Of a stretch of 63,169 nucleotides of DNA, positions 37,036 to 44,809 are shown piece after piece. Location of the stretch: positions 1-63,169 of the forward strand of contig CANGPO010000002.1 of NCBI GenBank assembly GCA_947455705.1, given 5' to 3'. The notes under the pieces were generated by a model that did no database searches, had not been told where the DNA came from, and worked only from the letters and a program-made list of their open reading frames with translations. Position 1 is the stretch's first letter, and every line of letters starts with the position of its first letter. Made by a program: the position numbers and the translations under genes. The DNA comes from Actinomycetota bacterium (GTDB lineage Bacteria > Actinomycetota > Actinomycetes > S36-B12 > CAIYMF01).

Positions 37036-37578
37036 TCACGATTCACGGGTAGGTGGTACCGGCATCACCATCGTGAGCTCACTTAATAGCGGTTGGTGAA
37101 TAGCACCCAACTGACGAGCCACTAGGCCAAGGAATTGCTCGACCTCACGAACCAGATCATCAGCTTCCCGGGCAGTAACGACCCCGCGTAAACCAGCCTC
37201 GGCCGCGGCGCGCTTACTGGCTCCTGCAGCAAAAAACGCTGCCCACTCAGAAAATTCTGGTGCGATATCAGCAAGTAGTACCCATGCACTGCGAACCCGT
37301 GAGCCTCGGCGGCTTCGTGGACGTGCACGTGTTGCCAGAACTGCAGCCGCGGCACGTAGGGCCGCTAGATGCGCATGCGCATATCGTGACTCGCTCTCCT
37401 GAGCTACTCCGGCTGCAAGAAGTTCGCGTGCAGCACCGGCGAGTAAGTCACGACTCTGCGGCGTAGCACTCCCTACCGCACCATGGGTTGGTTGTGCACC
37501 TAGTTCAGACTCGTTTAATGAGTTGGTATCAAGGGAAAGCTGGAGTGCGGTAGCTGGATTCATTGATGTGACAGTCAT
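37036..37578 (-). CDS. SAV_6107-type HEPN domain protein
   Basis: The 180-residue protein matches the actinobacterial SAV_6107 HEPN family: RYAHAHLAALRAAAAVLATRARP, RSAWVLLADIAPEFSEWAAFFAAGASKRAAAEAG, then VTAREADDLVREVEQFLGLVARQLG. It is predicted to be an all-helical bundle. Start at the ATG at 37578, with AAAGGAGG 5 nt upstream. A R-x4-H pattern (RYAHAH) is present but lies in the first helix, not where the RNase-type HEPN motif normally lies, so catalysis is doubtful. The gene sits between DUF6504 and dnaE2 downstream of a LexA box, which points to a role in the translesion-synthesis operon. Confidence 0.85.
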   Translation of the reverse strand: MTVTSMNPATALQLSLDTNSLNESELGAQPTHGAVGSATPQSRDLLAGAARELLAAGVAQESESRYAHAHLAALRAAAAVLATRARPRSRRGSRVRSAWVLLADIAPEFSEWAAFFAAGASKRAAAEAGLRGVVTAREADDLVREVEQFLGLVARQLGAIHQPLLSELTMVMPVPPTRES

Positions 37579-37666
37579 AACGACCTCCTTTACTCGACCC
37601 AATGGGTCAATCAACCTACGAAGACGTACCAGGACGTATGCGCAACTAAGCGCGGTGATTAATTCG

Positions 37667-38107
37667 TTAGTCCAGTGCTCGAGCGAGCCGCCACTGACCG
37701 TGTACAAGCTCTGCGACATCAGCACGGTGAACATCACATGCCACGTCATAGACCCCGATGGGTGCAGATGAACCAGCTGCAGCTTCTACTCGCCACACCC
37801 ACCGTTCCGTAGCTCCGACATCTCGAGTAATGGAACGTTCGTCAACGGCCTGATCTACGTGCCGCCCAGGCACTACAGGTGACTTCATTGAGCGATGAAG
37901 TGACGTCCACCAGGTACCCGACTCAACCCAGTGAGCTAAGACAGCGCGTACGACGTAGATGCGGCTGCGCCATAGGAACTGGTTGCCGACGGCAACCCCA
38001 CCTAAGAACTGGTTGCCGACGGCAACCCCACCCGCAGGACCAGCACCCAAAGAACCAGATCCCGAAGAACCAGAGCGGATGGAAATAACTTCGCCATAGG
38101 TGCGCAT
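37667..38107 (-). CDS. DUF6504 family protein
   Basis: The 146-residue protein has the DUF6504 pattern: FLWRSRIYVVRAVLAHWVESGTWW, then ERWVWRVEAAAG, VGVYDVACD and WRLARALD. The family occurs next to Y-family polymerase/DnaE2 genes in actinobacteria; its biochemical role is unknown. The ATG at 38107 has GAGGAAGG upstream and matches the family N-terminus (MRTYGEVISIR). A duplicated decapeptide GGVAVGNQFL (two 30-bp DNA repeats) precedes the core. It is the first confident gene downstream of the LexA box at 38391-38406. Confidence 0.85.
   Translation of the reverse strand: MRTYGEVISIRSGSSGSGSLGAGPAGGVAVGNQFLGGVAVGNQFLWRSRIYVVRAVLAHWVESGTWWTSLHRSMKSPVVPGRHVDQAVDERSITRDVGATERWVWRVEAAAGSSAPIGVYDVACDVHRADVAELVHGQWRLARALD
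37975..38032. repeat. Two 30-bp direct repeats, each containing a perfect palindrome
   Basis: Copies at 37975-38002 and 38005-38032 share GAACTGGTTGCCGACGGCAA and following bases. Each includes GGTTGCCGACGGCAACC (37981-37997 and 38011-38027), an 8-bp inverted repeat around a single A. They lie in frame in the DUF6504 gene and duplicate ten residues. Confidence 0.92.
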
Positions 38108-38144
38108 CGCACGACCTTCCTCGGATGTATCTAGACGCTTTCGG

Positions 38145-38363
38145 CTATGAACTGCCATGGCAGTTCACCCGGTCCAGGGGAAGGCAACCGAGAACCAGCC
38201 CGTGGTGGGATGCGGTGCTTCCCCGCACACGCACCCCACACACGGGAAGGTCGTAGATCATGAAGTCAGACGGCCCGCGAGAACTACCTGAATCCTGATC
38301 TAGGCGAAAACTCAGATCAGACAGCCGCGAATCCGCCGATGCAGAGTTTCCGAATCCGAACAT
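38145..38363 (-). CDS. Possible small ORF in the SOS operon leader
   Basis: This 72-codon open frame starts MFGFGNSASADSRLSDLSF and lies between the LexA box and the DUF6504 gene. I recognise no family. No clear Shine-Dalgarno precedes the ATG at 38363, which is about 30 nt from the expected transcription start. It may be a real small SOS-induced peptide or simply untranslated leader. Its stop is 37 bp before the DUF6504 start. Confidence 0.3.
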   Translation of the reverse strand: MFGFGNSASADSRLSDLSFRLDQDSGSSRGPSDFMIYDLPVCGVRVRGSTASHHGLVLGCLPLDRVNCHGSS

Positions 38364-38390
38364 TCGACGAAAGTCAGGGAAAGGCTTTCA

Positions 38391-38406
38391 TCGAACATAT
38401 GTTCGA
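38391..38406 (-). promoter_or_regulatory. LexA/SOS box
   Basis: TCGAACATATGTTCGA is a perfect match to the actinobacterial LexA consensus TCGAAC-N4-GTTCGA and fully palindromic. On the minus strand it includes TATGTT, a TANNNT -10-type hexamer at 38399-38394, so LexA binding would block the promoter. It is placed to control DUF6504-HEPN-dnaE2-dinB. Confidence 0.93.
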
Positions 38407-38480
38407 ACAAGTTCTAAGGTAGCCCTACCCCCTGACAGTGCGCAAGATGCATCCCTGTCGGATGTGCGGTGGGGGTACGA

Positions 38481-38501
38481 ATCCGCGCTCGTTGCGCGGA
38501 T
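38481..38501 (-). terminator. Hairpin after the ABC-like gene
   Basis: ATCCGCGC / GCGCGGAT pair with a 5-nt loop 12 nt past the stop of the gene at 38514. It isolates that gene from the SOS promoter just downstream. No U-tract follows. Confidence 0.65.
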
Positions 38502-38513
38502 AGCAGTGACGAT

Positions 38514-40865
38514 CTACAGATCGCCCAACACGTCTAGCAACCCGGTGGTATCACGGATTGTCTTGCGATTAACGGACACAACCAGCCCACCGTCGGCACG
38601 CTCTTTGACCTGACCAAGCGATACGAGGTTATCGATTGCAGCATCCACCTGTTCGTCTGGGAACTCAGTGATCTTGGCCGCAAGCTCCGCCCTCGTCGGA
38701 TACTCCAACCGCAGGATCGACGACAAAACCCGACGTTCAGTTGGATCCGCATCGAGCAATCCGAGCAGGCCTGCGGACCATGATTCTGCACTCAATGCTC
38801 TCACCGTCGTCTCTTCAACCGCGCGAATCGTATGGGAGTTGATTCCCCCCGACTCGCTGAGGTCTCCACAGAAATTACCCGGACCAATCTCAGCTATCCG
38901 TCGATCGTGACCTGATTCGCTCGTCGCGAAGATTTCTACACGCCCACTAACCACGTACATAACCCGATCAATACGCGACCCCGACCGCACCAAGATGTCA
39001 CCTGGACTGAAGTGCTCACTAAACAGTCGCGACTGTAGCCGCTCACGCTGTGATTCGGGGAAGGTCGCAAGGATCCGGCCATCAATAACACTTGGCAGGT
39101 GCCGCTGCCAGACTTGGGCGTAGTCCTCACGCGCCATAAGTTCGCCGTGTTTACCTGTCATCAGATCCCTACCGACCATGGCCAGCACATGATCTGCCAA
39201 GGATGCGACCTCTTCGTTCATCGTCGACAACACAACAGTTCGCTTCACATCATGTCTCAACGCAGCAATGAGTGGGCCGGCTGCGTCAGCATCGGAAAAC
39301 AGCGAAATATCCTGAATCACAACCACATCTGTTGCGCTCAGACATGCCATCGCGATCATTAACCGTTGGCGTTCATGAACACTCAGCAATTCAGCGTGGG
39401 TACCAAGTGATGCGTCGACACCACCGTGGTTCAATGACGTCAGGTGAGCTAGGCCGACTCGTTCCAAGGTCGCATCGATCTCCGCATCCGATAAGTCGGC
39501 GCGAGCTGAGACAAGGTGTTCTCGGACGCTCGCATCCATCAGATAGGGCTCGTCCGCGATCAAGGTGAGACGACGGCGGATGGTTGGGTAGCGCACATCC
39601 ATCCCATCCAGCAGTACGCAGCCCGCGTCCGGATCTCGGTCGCCGGCAAGAACCTCCGCTAGGGCATCGGGTGAACTACCGCGGTCCCCCGCCAACACAA
39701 CGAGCCCACCAAGTGGAAGCTCAACGTCACCAACCGCGAGAGGGCTATCCGGTGACAGCGCAACATCTCGCAGAACAAGCGTGCCCGCTACGGACGAGCC
39801 AAGCTCCCCGCTAGGTCGATGTACTCGTCGAGGTGAGTTGACGATCTGCTCGATGCGTCGCTTACTTGTGACGGCCAGTCGGAACTCTCGAATCCAAGGC
39901 GGTAGAGCTTCCAAGCCACTGACGACAAACTCGATGTAGAGCAGGGCAGGTGCAATTGCGGCGGCACTATCGCTTCCGCCGACTACCGCTATACACACCA
40001 CGACAAAAAGTGCGAGATAGCCGGTGAAGCGCGCCGCAGTAAGAAGACGATTAATCTGCGTATGTTGGTGATGGGTTGCGATGCGCAAATGCTCGGCACG
40101 GGTGAAGAACCGCGACTCCATCCAAGCGCCAAGATTCATGCCCGTCACATTGCGACCCGCCGTGATGGCCTCATCCACCATGGCGCCGACATCAGCTGAC
40201 GCATCCAAGCGATGCCGGTCGCGCTCGAAAATCACGTTACCGATGGCTCGGTTGACAACCAAGAACAAGAGGACCGCCGCCGTCGTCACTACTCCGACTG
40301 GCAATTCGATGTACAGCAGAAGCAGGAGACTCAGGGTGATGCCAACGATGGCTGGCAAACCTTCCACAACGGTTGCATCCATCGCCACTTCAATGCGATC
40401 GACATCGGCAGTGTGACGGTCGATGACGCTGGGCCGGCGCAAGAACTTCTGCCGAAGCACCGGTGATTCCAATGTTGACTCGAACACCGATGCGCTGATG
40501 TCACGACTTACTTCAGTGACGAAATCGTGGGTTACCCGCCGAGAAAGCATGGCCCCGATGACCGCGATTGCCACGAGACCCGCGATGGAGCCAATTGCTT
40601 CAAAGCTCGAAATCTCGGCGTGTACCGCTTCCTGCGAAGACTCGGCGCCATGCTCCCCTGCAGCCAAGATCGCATGAATCCGAAGCGGAATGTAGAGGCC
40701 GGCCAGTAGTGCCGTCAGACCCAAAGCCAACGCAAGAATGACCTTGGCTTTAACGGGTTCAAGGAACGGGCGCAAAAAGCCATACAGCTCGCGTACGGCC
40801 GAAATGCGGCTCATCTGACCCACAGGAGGATGCTCGACGGTCGGGATGACCCCAGACTCATCCAT
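38514..40865 (-). CDS. ABC-exporter-like protein with degenerate ATPase and fused cyclic-nucleotide-binding-like domain
   Basis: The 783-residue protein has, in order, a type IV ABC-exporter membrane domain (about residues 20-345, several long hydrophobic helices), an ABC ATPase-like domain (about 360-580), a Crp-type cyclic-nucleotide-binding fold (about 610-715; FSPGDILVRSGSRIDRVMYVVSGRVEIF), and a C-terminal winged-helix-like segment (TRAELAAKITEFPDEQVDAAIDNL). The ATPase motifs have decayed: Walker A reads GDRGSSPDA with no Lys or Ser/Thr, the signature is LSVHE, Walker B is VVVIQDIS without the DE pair, and the switch His is replaced in LSTMNEE. The Arg of the phosphate-binding cassette is also missing (GINSHTIRA). 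It is therefore probably a sensor or scaffold rather than a pump. The start is uncertain (40904 or 40955 also possible). Confidence 0.8.
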   Translation of the reverse strand: MDESGVIPTVEHPPVGQMSRISAVRELYGFLRPFLEPVKAKVILALALGLTALLAGLYIPLRIHAILAAGEHGAESSQEAVHAEISSFEAIGSIAGLVAIAVIGAMLSRRVTHDFVTEVSRDISASVFESTLESPVLRQKFLRRPSVIDRHTADVDRIEVAMDATVVEGLPAIVGITLSLLLLLYIELPVGVVTTAAVLLFLVVNRAIGNVIFERDRHRLDASADVGAMVDEAITAGRNVTGMNLGAWMESRFFTRAEHLRIATHHQHTQINRLLTAARFTGYLALFVVVCIAVVGGSDSAAAIAPALLYIEFVVSGLEALPPWIREFRLAVTSKRRIEQIVNSPRRVHRPSGELGSSVAGTLVLRDVALSPDSPLAVGDVELPLGGLVVLAGDRGSSPDALAEVLAGDRDPDAGCVLLDGMDVRYPTIRRRLTLIADEPYLMDASVREHLVSARADLSDAEIDATLERVGLAHLTSLNHGGVDASLGTHAELLSVHERQRLMIAMACLSATDVVVIQDISLFSDADAAGPLIAALRHDVKRTVVLSTMNEEVASLADHVLAMVGRDLMTGKHGELMAREDYAQVWQRHLPSVIDGRILATFPESQRERLQSRLFSEHFSPGDILVRSGSRIDRVMYVVSGRVEIFATSESGHDRRIAEIGPGNFCGDLSESGGINSHTIRAVEETTVRALSAESWSAGLLGLLDADPTERRVLSSILRLEYPTRAELAAKITEFPDEQVDAAIDNLVSLGQVKERADGGLVVSVNRKTIRDTTGLLDVLGDL

Positions 40866-41106
40866 ATCCGTTCGCTCTCCCCTGACAGACCCTGTTCGCT
40901 CCATGCGCCCCATCGTAGGTGGTTCGCCACGATTCACAACGCTGAGCCAGCACAACTCGGCCGAACCGTCGGCCGAACCTTGAGCGCAGGTTTAGGTGGC
41001 GGCGAGGCTGAAGTAGATCCGATCACGTACAAATAGAGCGAGAAATGTGTGACGCTGTCACCCATTCGATTGTTGATCACCCTAGAGCGGTTGGAGGTGC
41101 GCGCAG

Positions 41107-42555
41107 GTGGCACTACCAGAAATACCTTCGCGCTGGTCCTCGCTAAGCGTTCGACTAGCTCTCCTTATTGCCGGATTACTTGCGCTGAGCGCACTCGTGA
41201 CAACCGCTTACTCAGCTAGTACCGCTCACCGCGCAGCCTCCGATAACTCCCAACAGGCCATGCAAAAGGCACTGGAATCAACCACCCTGCTGGTTCACCA
41301 GTCCAACGATCAAGAACAGACTTTTCGATCGACCGCGCTGTCTGATCGAGCTGCTCAGTTGAAGAACATCGCTCAACCCATCATCGAAACGCTCAATGAA
41401 CTGAACGCTGAGGTCGAAGCCGGTCAGCTCACCAAGGCGCAGGCTCAGGCAACCGCCGAACGGGTGATCAGATCTGTTCGGTACGGAAACAACGACTACT
41501 TCTTTGCATTCGATCCAGCCGGATTAGCTGTCGCCCACGCCAACCCGAAGTTCGATGGTAAGAACCTGATCGACGTGAAAGATGCAGACGGAAACTTCGT
41601 CATTCGCCAACTCATCCACTTGGCCCAAACGAAGGGCTCAGGTTACTTGCAATACAAATGGCCTCGGCTCAACGCAACGGCAGCATCACCTGGTCTCAGC
41701 GCAATGCCCTCCGGCGGTTTTTCCGCACCCAAACTTTCCTACGTCTATCAATTCGCTCCATGGGACTGGACGATCGGTACGGGGGTCTACCTCGACGACA
41801 TCGATGCAACCGTTGCCGCGATGCGAGCCAAGGATGCAGAGAGTTTGTCCCAATCGTTTGCGAATCTGAATATCGCCGATCGAGGGCTGATCTTCGTGTT
41901 GGACAAAGGTGGCAAGGTTGCCATCGCACCCAGTAACCGAGATCTGACAGCACTCGGCACAACGCAGTGGGGAAAGAAATTCGAAAAAATCGCACTGTCC
42001 AACGCACCAACCTCTGACGGACCCATCAATCACATCGACCTCACTACGAACCTGTCGGGTGACCCAGAGTCCTGGCAATTGGACATTGCTTCGATTCCCG
42101 ATCGCGATTGGACACTCGTAACTGCAATACCGGACGCGGAGATCAATGCTCCAGGTAACGCTTTGGCGCTCAAGCAAGCCATCTTGAGTTTGTTGGTTCT
42201 CGCCCTCGGTATCGGAATCGGATTGCTGACCAGCCGACGAATCGTCCGCCCTGTCGAACAACTCACCGCGGCAGCCAGAGACCTCCAAGATCAAAGGTTT
42301 GATCCGACGAGTCTGGATGAGGTTGCGGCTCGCACCGATGAGGTCGGAGTTCTGGCACAAACCTTCCAGCGCATGGGTTCAGACTTAGTCGAACGCGAAC
42401 GCAAGTTGCGTGACCAGGTACGAAAGCTGACCGTCATGATCGATCACGACAAGGTTCAGGAAGAAGCCAGCGCAATCACCGACACTGACTACTTCAAGGA
42501 TCTAGCGCAGCGCGCCCAAGAAATGCGCACGCGGAATACTGAAGCGAAGATTTAG
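41107..42555 (+). CDS. Cache-HAMP membrane sensor without output domain
   Basis: The 482-residue protein has an N-terminal transmembrane helix (about residues 16-36), a periplasmic Cache-type sensor with YGNNDYFFAFDPAGLAVAHAN and YQFAPWDWTIGTGVYLDDID plus a second, similar module (GLIFVLDKGGKVAIAPSN...WTLVTAIPDAEI), a second transmembrane helix (about 353-371), and HAMP (RRIVRPVEQLTAAARDL). The C-terminal coil ends DTDYFKDLAQRAQEMRTRN. No kinase, cyclase, GGDEF or methyl-accepting domain follows. Similar 'ITxTDYF' coils are seen in HAMP-cyclase-type sensors (family recollection). GTG start with GGAGGT about 8 nt upstream. Divergent from the cyclic-nucleotide-domain protein at 38514-40865. Confidence 0.85.
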   Translation: MALPEIPSRWSSLSVRLALLIAGLLALSALVTTAYSASTAHRAASDNSQQAMQKALESTTLLVHQSNDQEQTFRSTALSDRAAQLKNIAQPIIETLNELNAEVEAGQLTKAQAQATAERVIRSVRYGNNDYFFAFDPAGLAVAHANPKFDGKNLIDVKDADGNFVIRQLIHLAQTKGSGYLQYKWPRLNATAASPGLSAMPSGGFSAPKLSYVYQFAPWDWTIGTGVYLDDIDATVAAMRAKDAESLSQSFANLNIADRGLIFVLDKGGKVAIAPSNRDLTALGTTQWGKKFEKIALSNAPTSDGPINHIDLTTNLSGDPESWQLDIASIPDRDWTLVTAIPDAEINAPGNALALKQAILSLLVLALGIGIGLLTSRRIVRPVEQLTAAARDLQDQRFDPTSLDEVAARTDEVGVLAQTFQRMGSDLVERERKLRDQVRKLTVMIDHDKVQEEASAITDTDYFKDLAQRAQEMRTRNTEAKI

Positions 42556-42566
42556 TCTGCGAGAGT

Positions 42567-43067
42567 ATGGCTGTGACTGAAAACGCTCGTCCCGCCTTGC
42601 ATCCGAACGCGCAAAAAGTCGCCGCCGCCCTCGATTCGGTAGGCGTGCCGGGCCAAGTTCGTGAATTGAACGATCCCGCGCGTACTGCTGAAGAAGCGGC
42701 TGCACTTCTCGATATTGAGGTAGGGGCAGTGTGCAACTCGCTCATTTTCGACGCCGACGGTGCGCCACTGCTCGTGCTCACTTCGGGCGCGCATCGGGCA
42801 GATACAACTATCTTGGCATCCCTGGTCAATGCGACTCAGGTCCGAAGGGCCACACCGGATTTCGTTCGAGAGGCCACCGGCCAACCTATTGGCGGGGTCT
42901 CCCCCGTCGGCCATCCAGCGCCGATCACAACGATCGTGGATATTGCTCTATCGAACTTCGATGCCGTGTGGGCCGCTGGTGGTCATCCCCACTACGTCTT
43001 CCCGACAACGTATGCCGAGTTACTCCGCATCACCGGTGGTACATCGGCCGTCGTTTCAGAGTCGTGA
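42567..43067 (+). CDS. YbaK/EbsC family aminoacyl-tRNA deacylase
   Basis: The 166-residue protein belongs to the YbaK/ProX-type editing superfamily that hydrolyses mischarged aminoacyl-tRNA (often Cys- or Ala-tRNA-Pro). Family blocks include VCNSLIFDADGAPLLVLTSGAHRAD (with the conserved Lys position occupied by N-S-L here), ATPDFVREATGQPIGGVSPVGH and AWAAGG-like VWAAGGHPHYVFP. The Lys-to-Asn change in the usual VKSLVF segment is notable and may shift specificity. It begins 11 bp after the Cache-HAMP gene and may be co-transcribed. Confidence 0.88.
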   Translation: MAVTENARPALHPNAQKVAAALDSVGVPGQVRELNDPARTAEEAAALLDIEVGAVCNSLIFDADGAPLLVLTSGAHRADTTILASLVNATQVRRATPDFVREATGQPIGGVSPVGHPAPITTIVDIALSNFDAVWAAGGHPHYVFPTTYAELLRITGGTSAVVSES

Positions 43068-43093
43068 CACTCCACGGCTCTGTGTGAGGCGCT

Positions 43094-44809
43094 CTACCCG
43101 GTTAGGGCATCGGAGTTATCGTCACGACGAACATGTTTGCGCGCATGGTCAATCGCATCCGGAGTCGAAGCGAAGACATGTTGCTCCGCGGCTAACTCTT
43201 CGTAGACACCGAGCCGAGAGAAGACTGGATCGTGTTCGGGCCGCACCCCCGATAGGAGCACGGTCACTCCTCGTCGTTCGAGGGTCTTGATGGTGTCTGC
43301 GAGGACTGCGGCACCTGTCGCATCGAGCGACTTGACCCGTGACAGTCGAAGGATGACGACACGGAAATCACGGACTTCGGCAATTCCGGTCAGGAAGTCG
43401 TGTGCCGCCCCGAAAAACAGCGGACCATCGAGCCGATACGCCACCACATGATCTCCGAGCAGCGCTCGTTCCTCATCGCTGTGATCGTCTGACGCCACTG
43501 AAAGCTCATCGACCTGAACTGATTGTGCCAACGATCGAAGAGCCAACAATCCCGCCACAAACAGCCCTGCGATAACAGCCGTCACAAGGTCAAACACCAC
43601 CGTTGCAACAGCGGTAACGATCAAAATCATCGCGTCCGCCCGTGTAGCCCGAGCAATGGACGAGATACGGGATGCATCAACCATCTTGACCACCGTGGCA
43701 ATCAAGACGCCAGCAAGTGCCGCAAGGGGTATGTACGAAACCCAACGTGCGGCAAACAGAATCACGCCAAGTAAGACGACCGACTGAGTTATCGCGCCGA
43801 GCCGAGACCGTGCCCCACTTCGAACATTGACTGCGGTTCGAGCAATGGCCGCCGTTGCCGGGACGCCGCCGAACAACGGCGTCACGAGGTTGGCGATTCC
43901 CTGGCCGAACAGTTCACGGTTCGAGTCGTGCCTCTCACCAACCGTCATCGCATCGGCAACAGTGGCAGATAGAAGGCTTTCCAACGCGGCCAAGGCAGCT
44001 ACTGCAATCGCTGGAATCACCAAGGCGGAAAGATGGCTTACGGCCACTGTAGGAAACTCGGGTCGAGGCAAACCTGTTGGGATCTGACCGATCAGCGGCA
44101 CGTCGATGTGACCTACGGCCGTCACGACGGTGACGATGGCGACGGCAGCTAGCGATACCGGAATTCCTGGCCGCCAGCGCGCAGCAATTAACATGGCGGC
44201 CGCGACGAACCCTGAAATCATCACTGGAGCAATGTGCGGAGCAGCAAACCACTCGTGCACTGCGTTAGCCGCCGTAAACACGACCTTCGTCCCTTCGGCC
44301 TTAACACCTAGTGCAGCTGGGACCTGCTGCAGTCCAATGATGATCGCGATGCCGAGCGTGAAGCCTTCAATCACAGGTAGCGGCAGGTAACGCATGTACC
44401 GACCGAATCCTGCGATGGCGAGTCCGATCAAAATGAGACCGGCCATCAGCCCAACGACCAAGACACCTTGGGTTCCGACCGCCGCGACGATAGGCAGCAG
44501 CACAACCGTCATCGCACCTGTCGGTCCACTCACCTGCACATTGCTGCCACCACATACGGCCGCGAGCAATCCCGCTACGACTGCGGTAATCAATCCGGCT
44601 CCAGCGCCAAGCCCAGATGCGACCCCGAAGGCCAGCGCCAGAGGAAGGGCAACCATGGCCACGGTGACGCCCGCAACGATGTCGCGACGGGGATGACGCC
44701 GCATCGCAGCAACATCGCGGCGCTGCGGCAGTAACTCCTGGATTCGACGCCACCCCGTTCGCGGAGTTGAACCCACCAACGATGTTGCAGCCGATTCCCC
44801 GGCGATCAT
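43094..44809 (-). CDS. SulP family anion transporter with STAS domain
   Basis: The 571-residue secondary transporter (sulfate, bicarbonate or related anions) has about 11-12 transmembrane segments. SulP blocks include RDIVAGVTVAMVALPLALAFGVASG and QVSGPTGAMTVVL, followed by a C-terminal STAS domain (about residues 440-555) with SRVKSLDATGAAVLAD. The ATG at 44809 overlaps the arsR stop (ATGA); a GTG-type start at 44824 is less likely. The substrate cannot be fixed from sequence. Co-transcribed with and probably controlled by the upstream ArsR regulator. Confidence 0.93.
   Translation of the reverse strand: MIAGESAATSLVGSTPRTGWRRIQELLPQRRDVAAMRRHPRRDIVAGVTVAMVALPLALAFGVASGLGAGAGLITAVVAGLLAAVCGGSNVQVSGPTGAMTVVLLPIVAAVGTQGVLVVGLMAGLILIGLAIAGFGRYMRYLPLPVIEGFTLGIAIIIGLQQVPAALGVKAEGTKVVFTAANAVHEWFAAPHIAPVMISGFVAAAMLIAARWRPGIPVSLAAVAIVTVVTAVGHIDVPLIGQIPTGLPRPEFPTVAVSHLSALVIPAIAVAALAALESLLSATVADAMTVGERHDSNRELFGQGIANLVTPLFGGVPATAAIARTAVNVRSGARSRLGAITQSVVLLGVILFAARWVSYIPLAALAGVLIATVVKMVDASRISSIARATRADAMILIVTAVATVVFDLVTAVIAGLFVAGLLALRSLAQSVQVDELSVASDDHSDEERALLGDHVVAYRLDGPLFFGAAHDFLTGIAEVRDFRVVILRLSRVKSLDATGAAVLADTIKTLERRGVTVLLSGVRPEHDPVFSRLGVYEELAAEQHVFASTPDAIDHARKHVRRDDNSDALTG

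Noticed and set aside
38394-38415. Second overlapping LexA-like site (GAACAAGTTC) beside the SOS box
   Set aside because: Its half-sites are only 2 bp apart and do not fit the N4 spacing; only the perfect 16-bp box is supported.
41049-41061. GTGAC-GCT-GTCAC palindrome considered as a Crp/GlxR site in the gap beside the cyclic-nucleotide-domain gene
   Set aside because: The TGTGA and TCAC half-sites are 5 bp apart, not the 6 bp of the consensus, and the second half is incomplete; too weak to call as an operator.
41686-42360. 224-codon minus-strand frame
   Set aside because: Antisense to the Cache-HAMP sensor, which has clear domain motifs on the plus strand.
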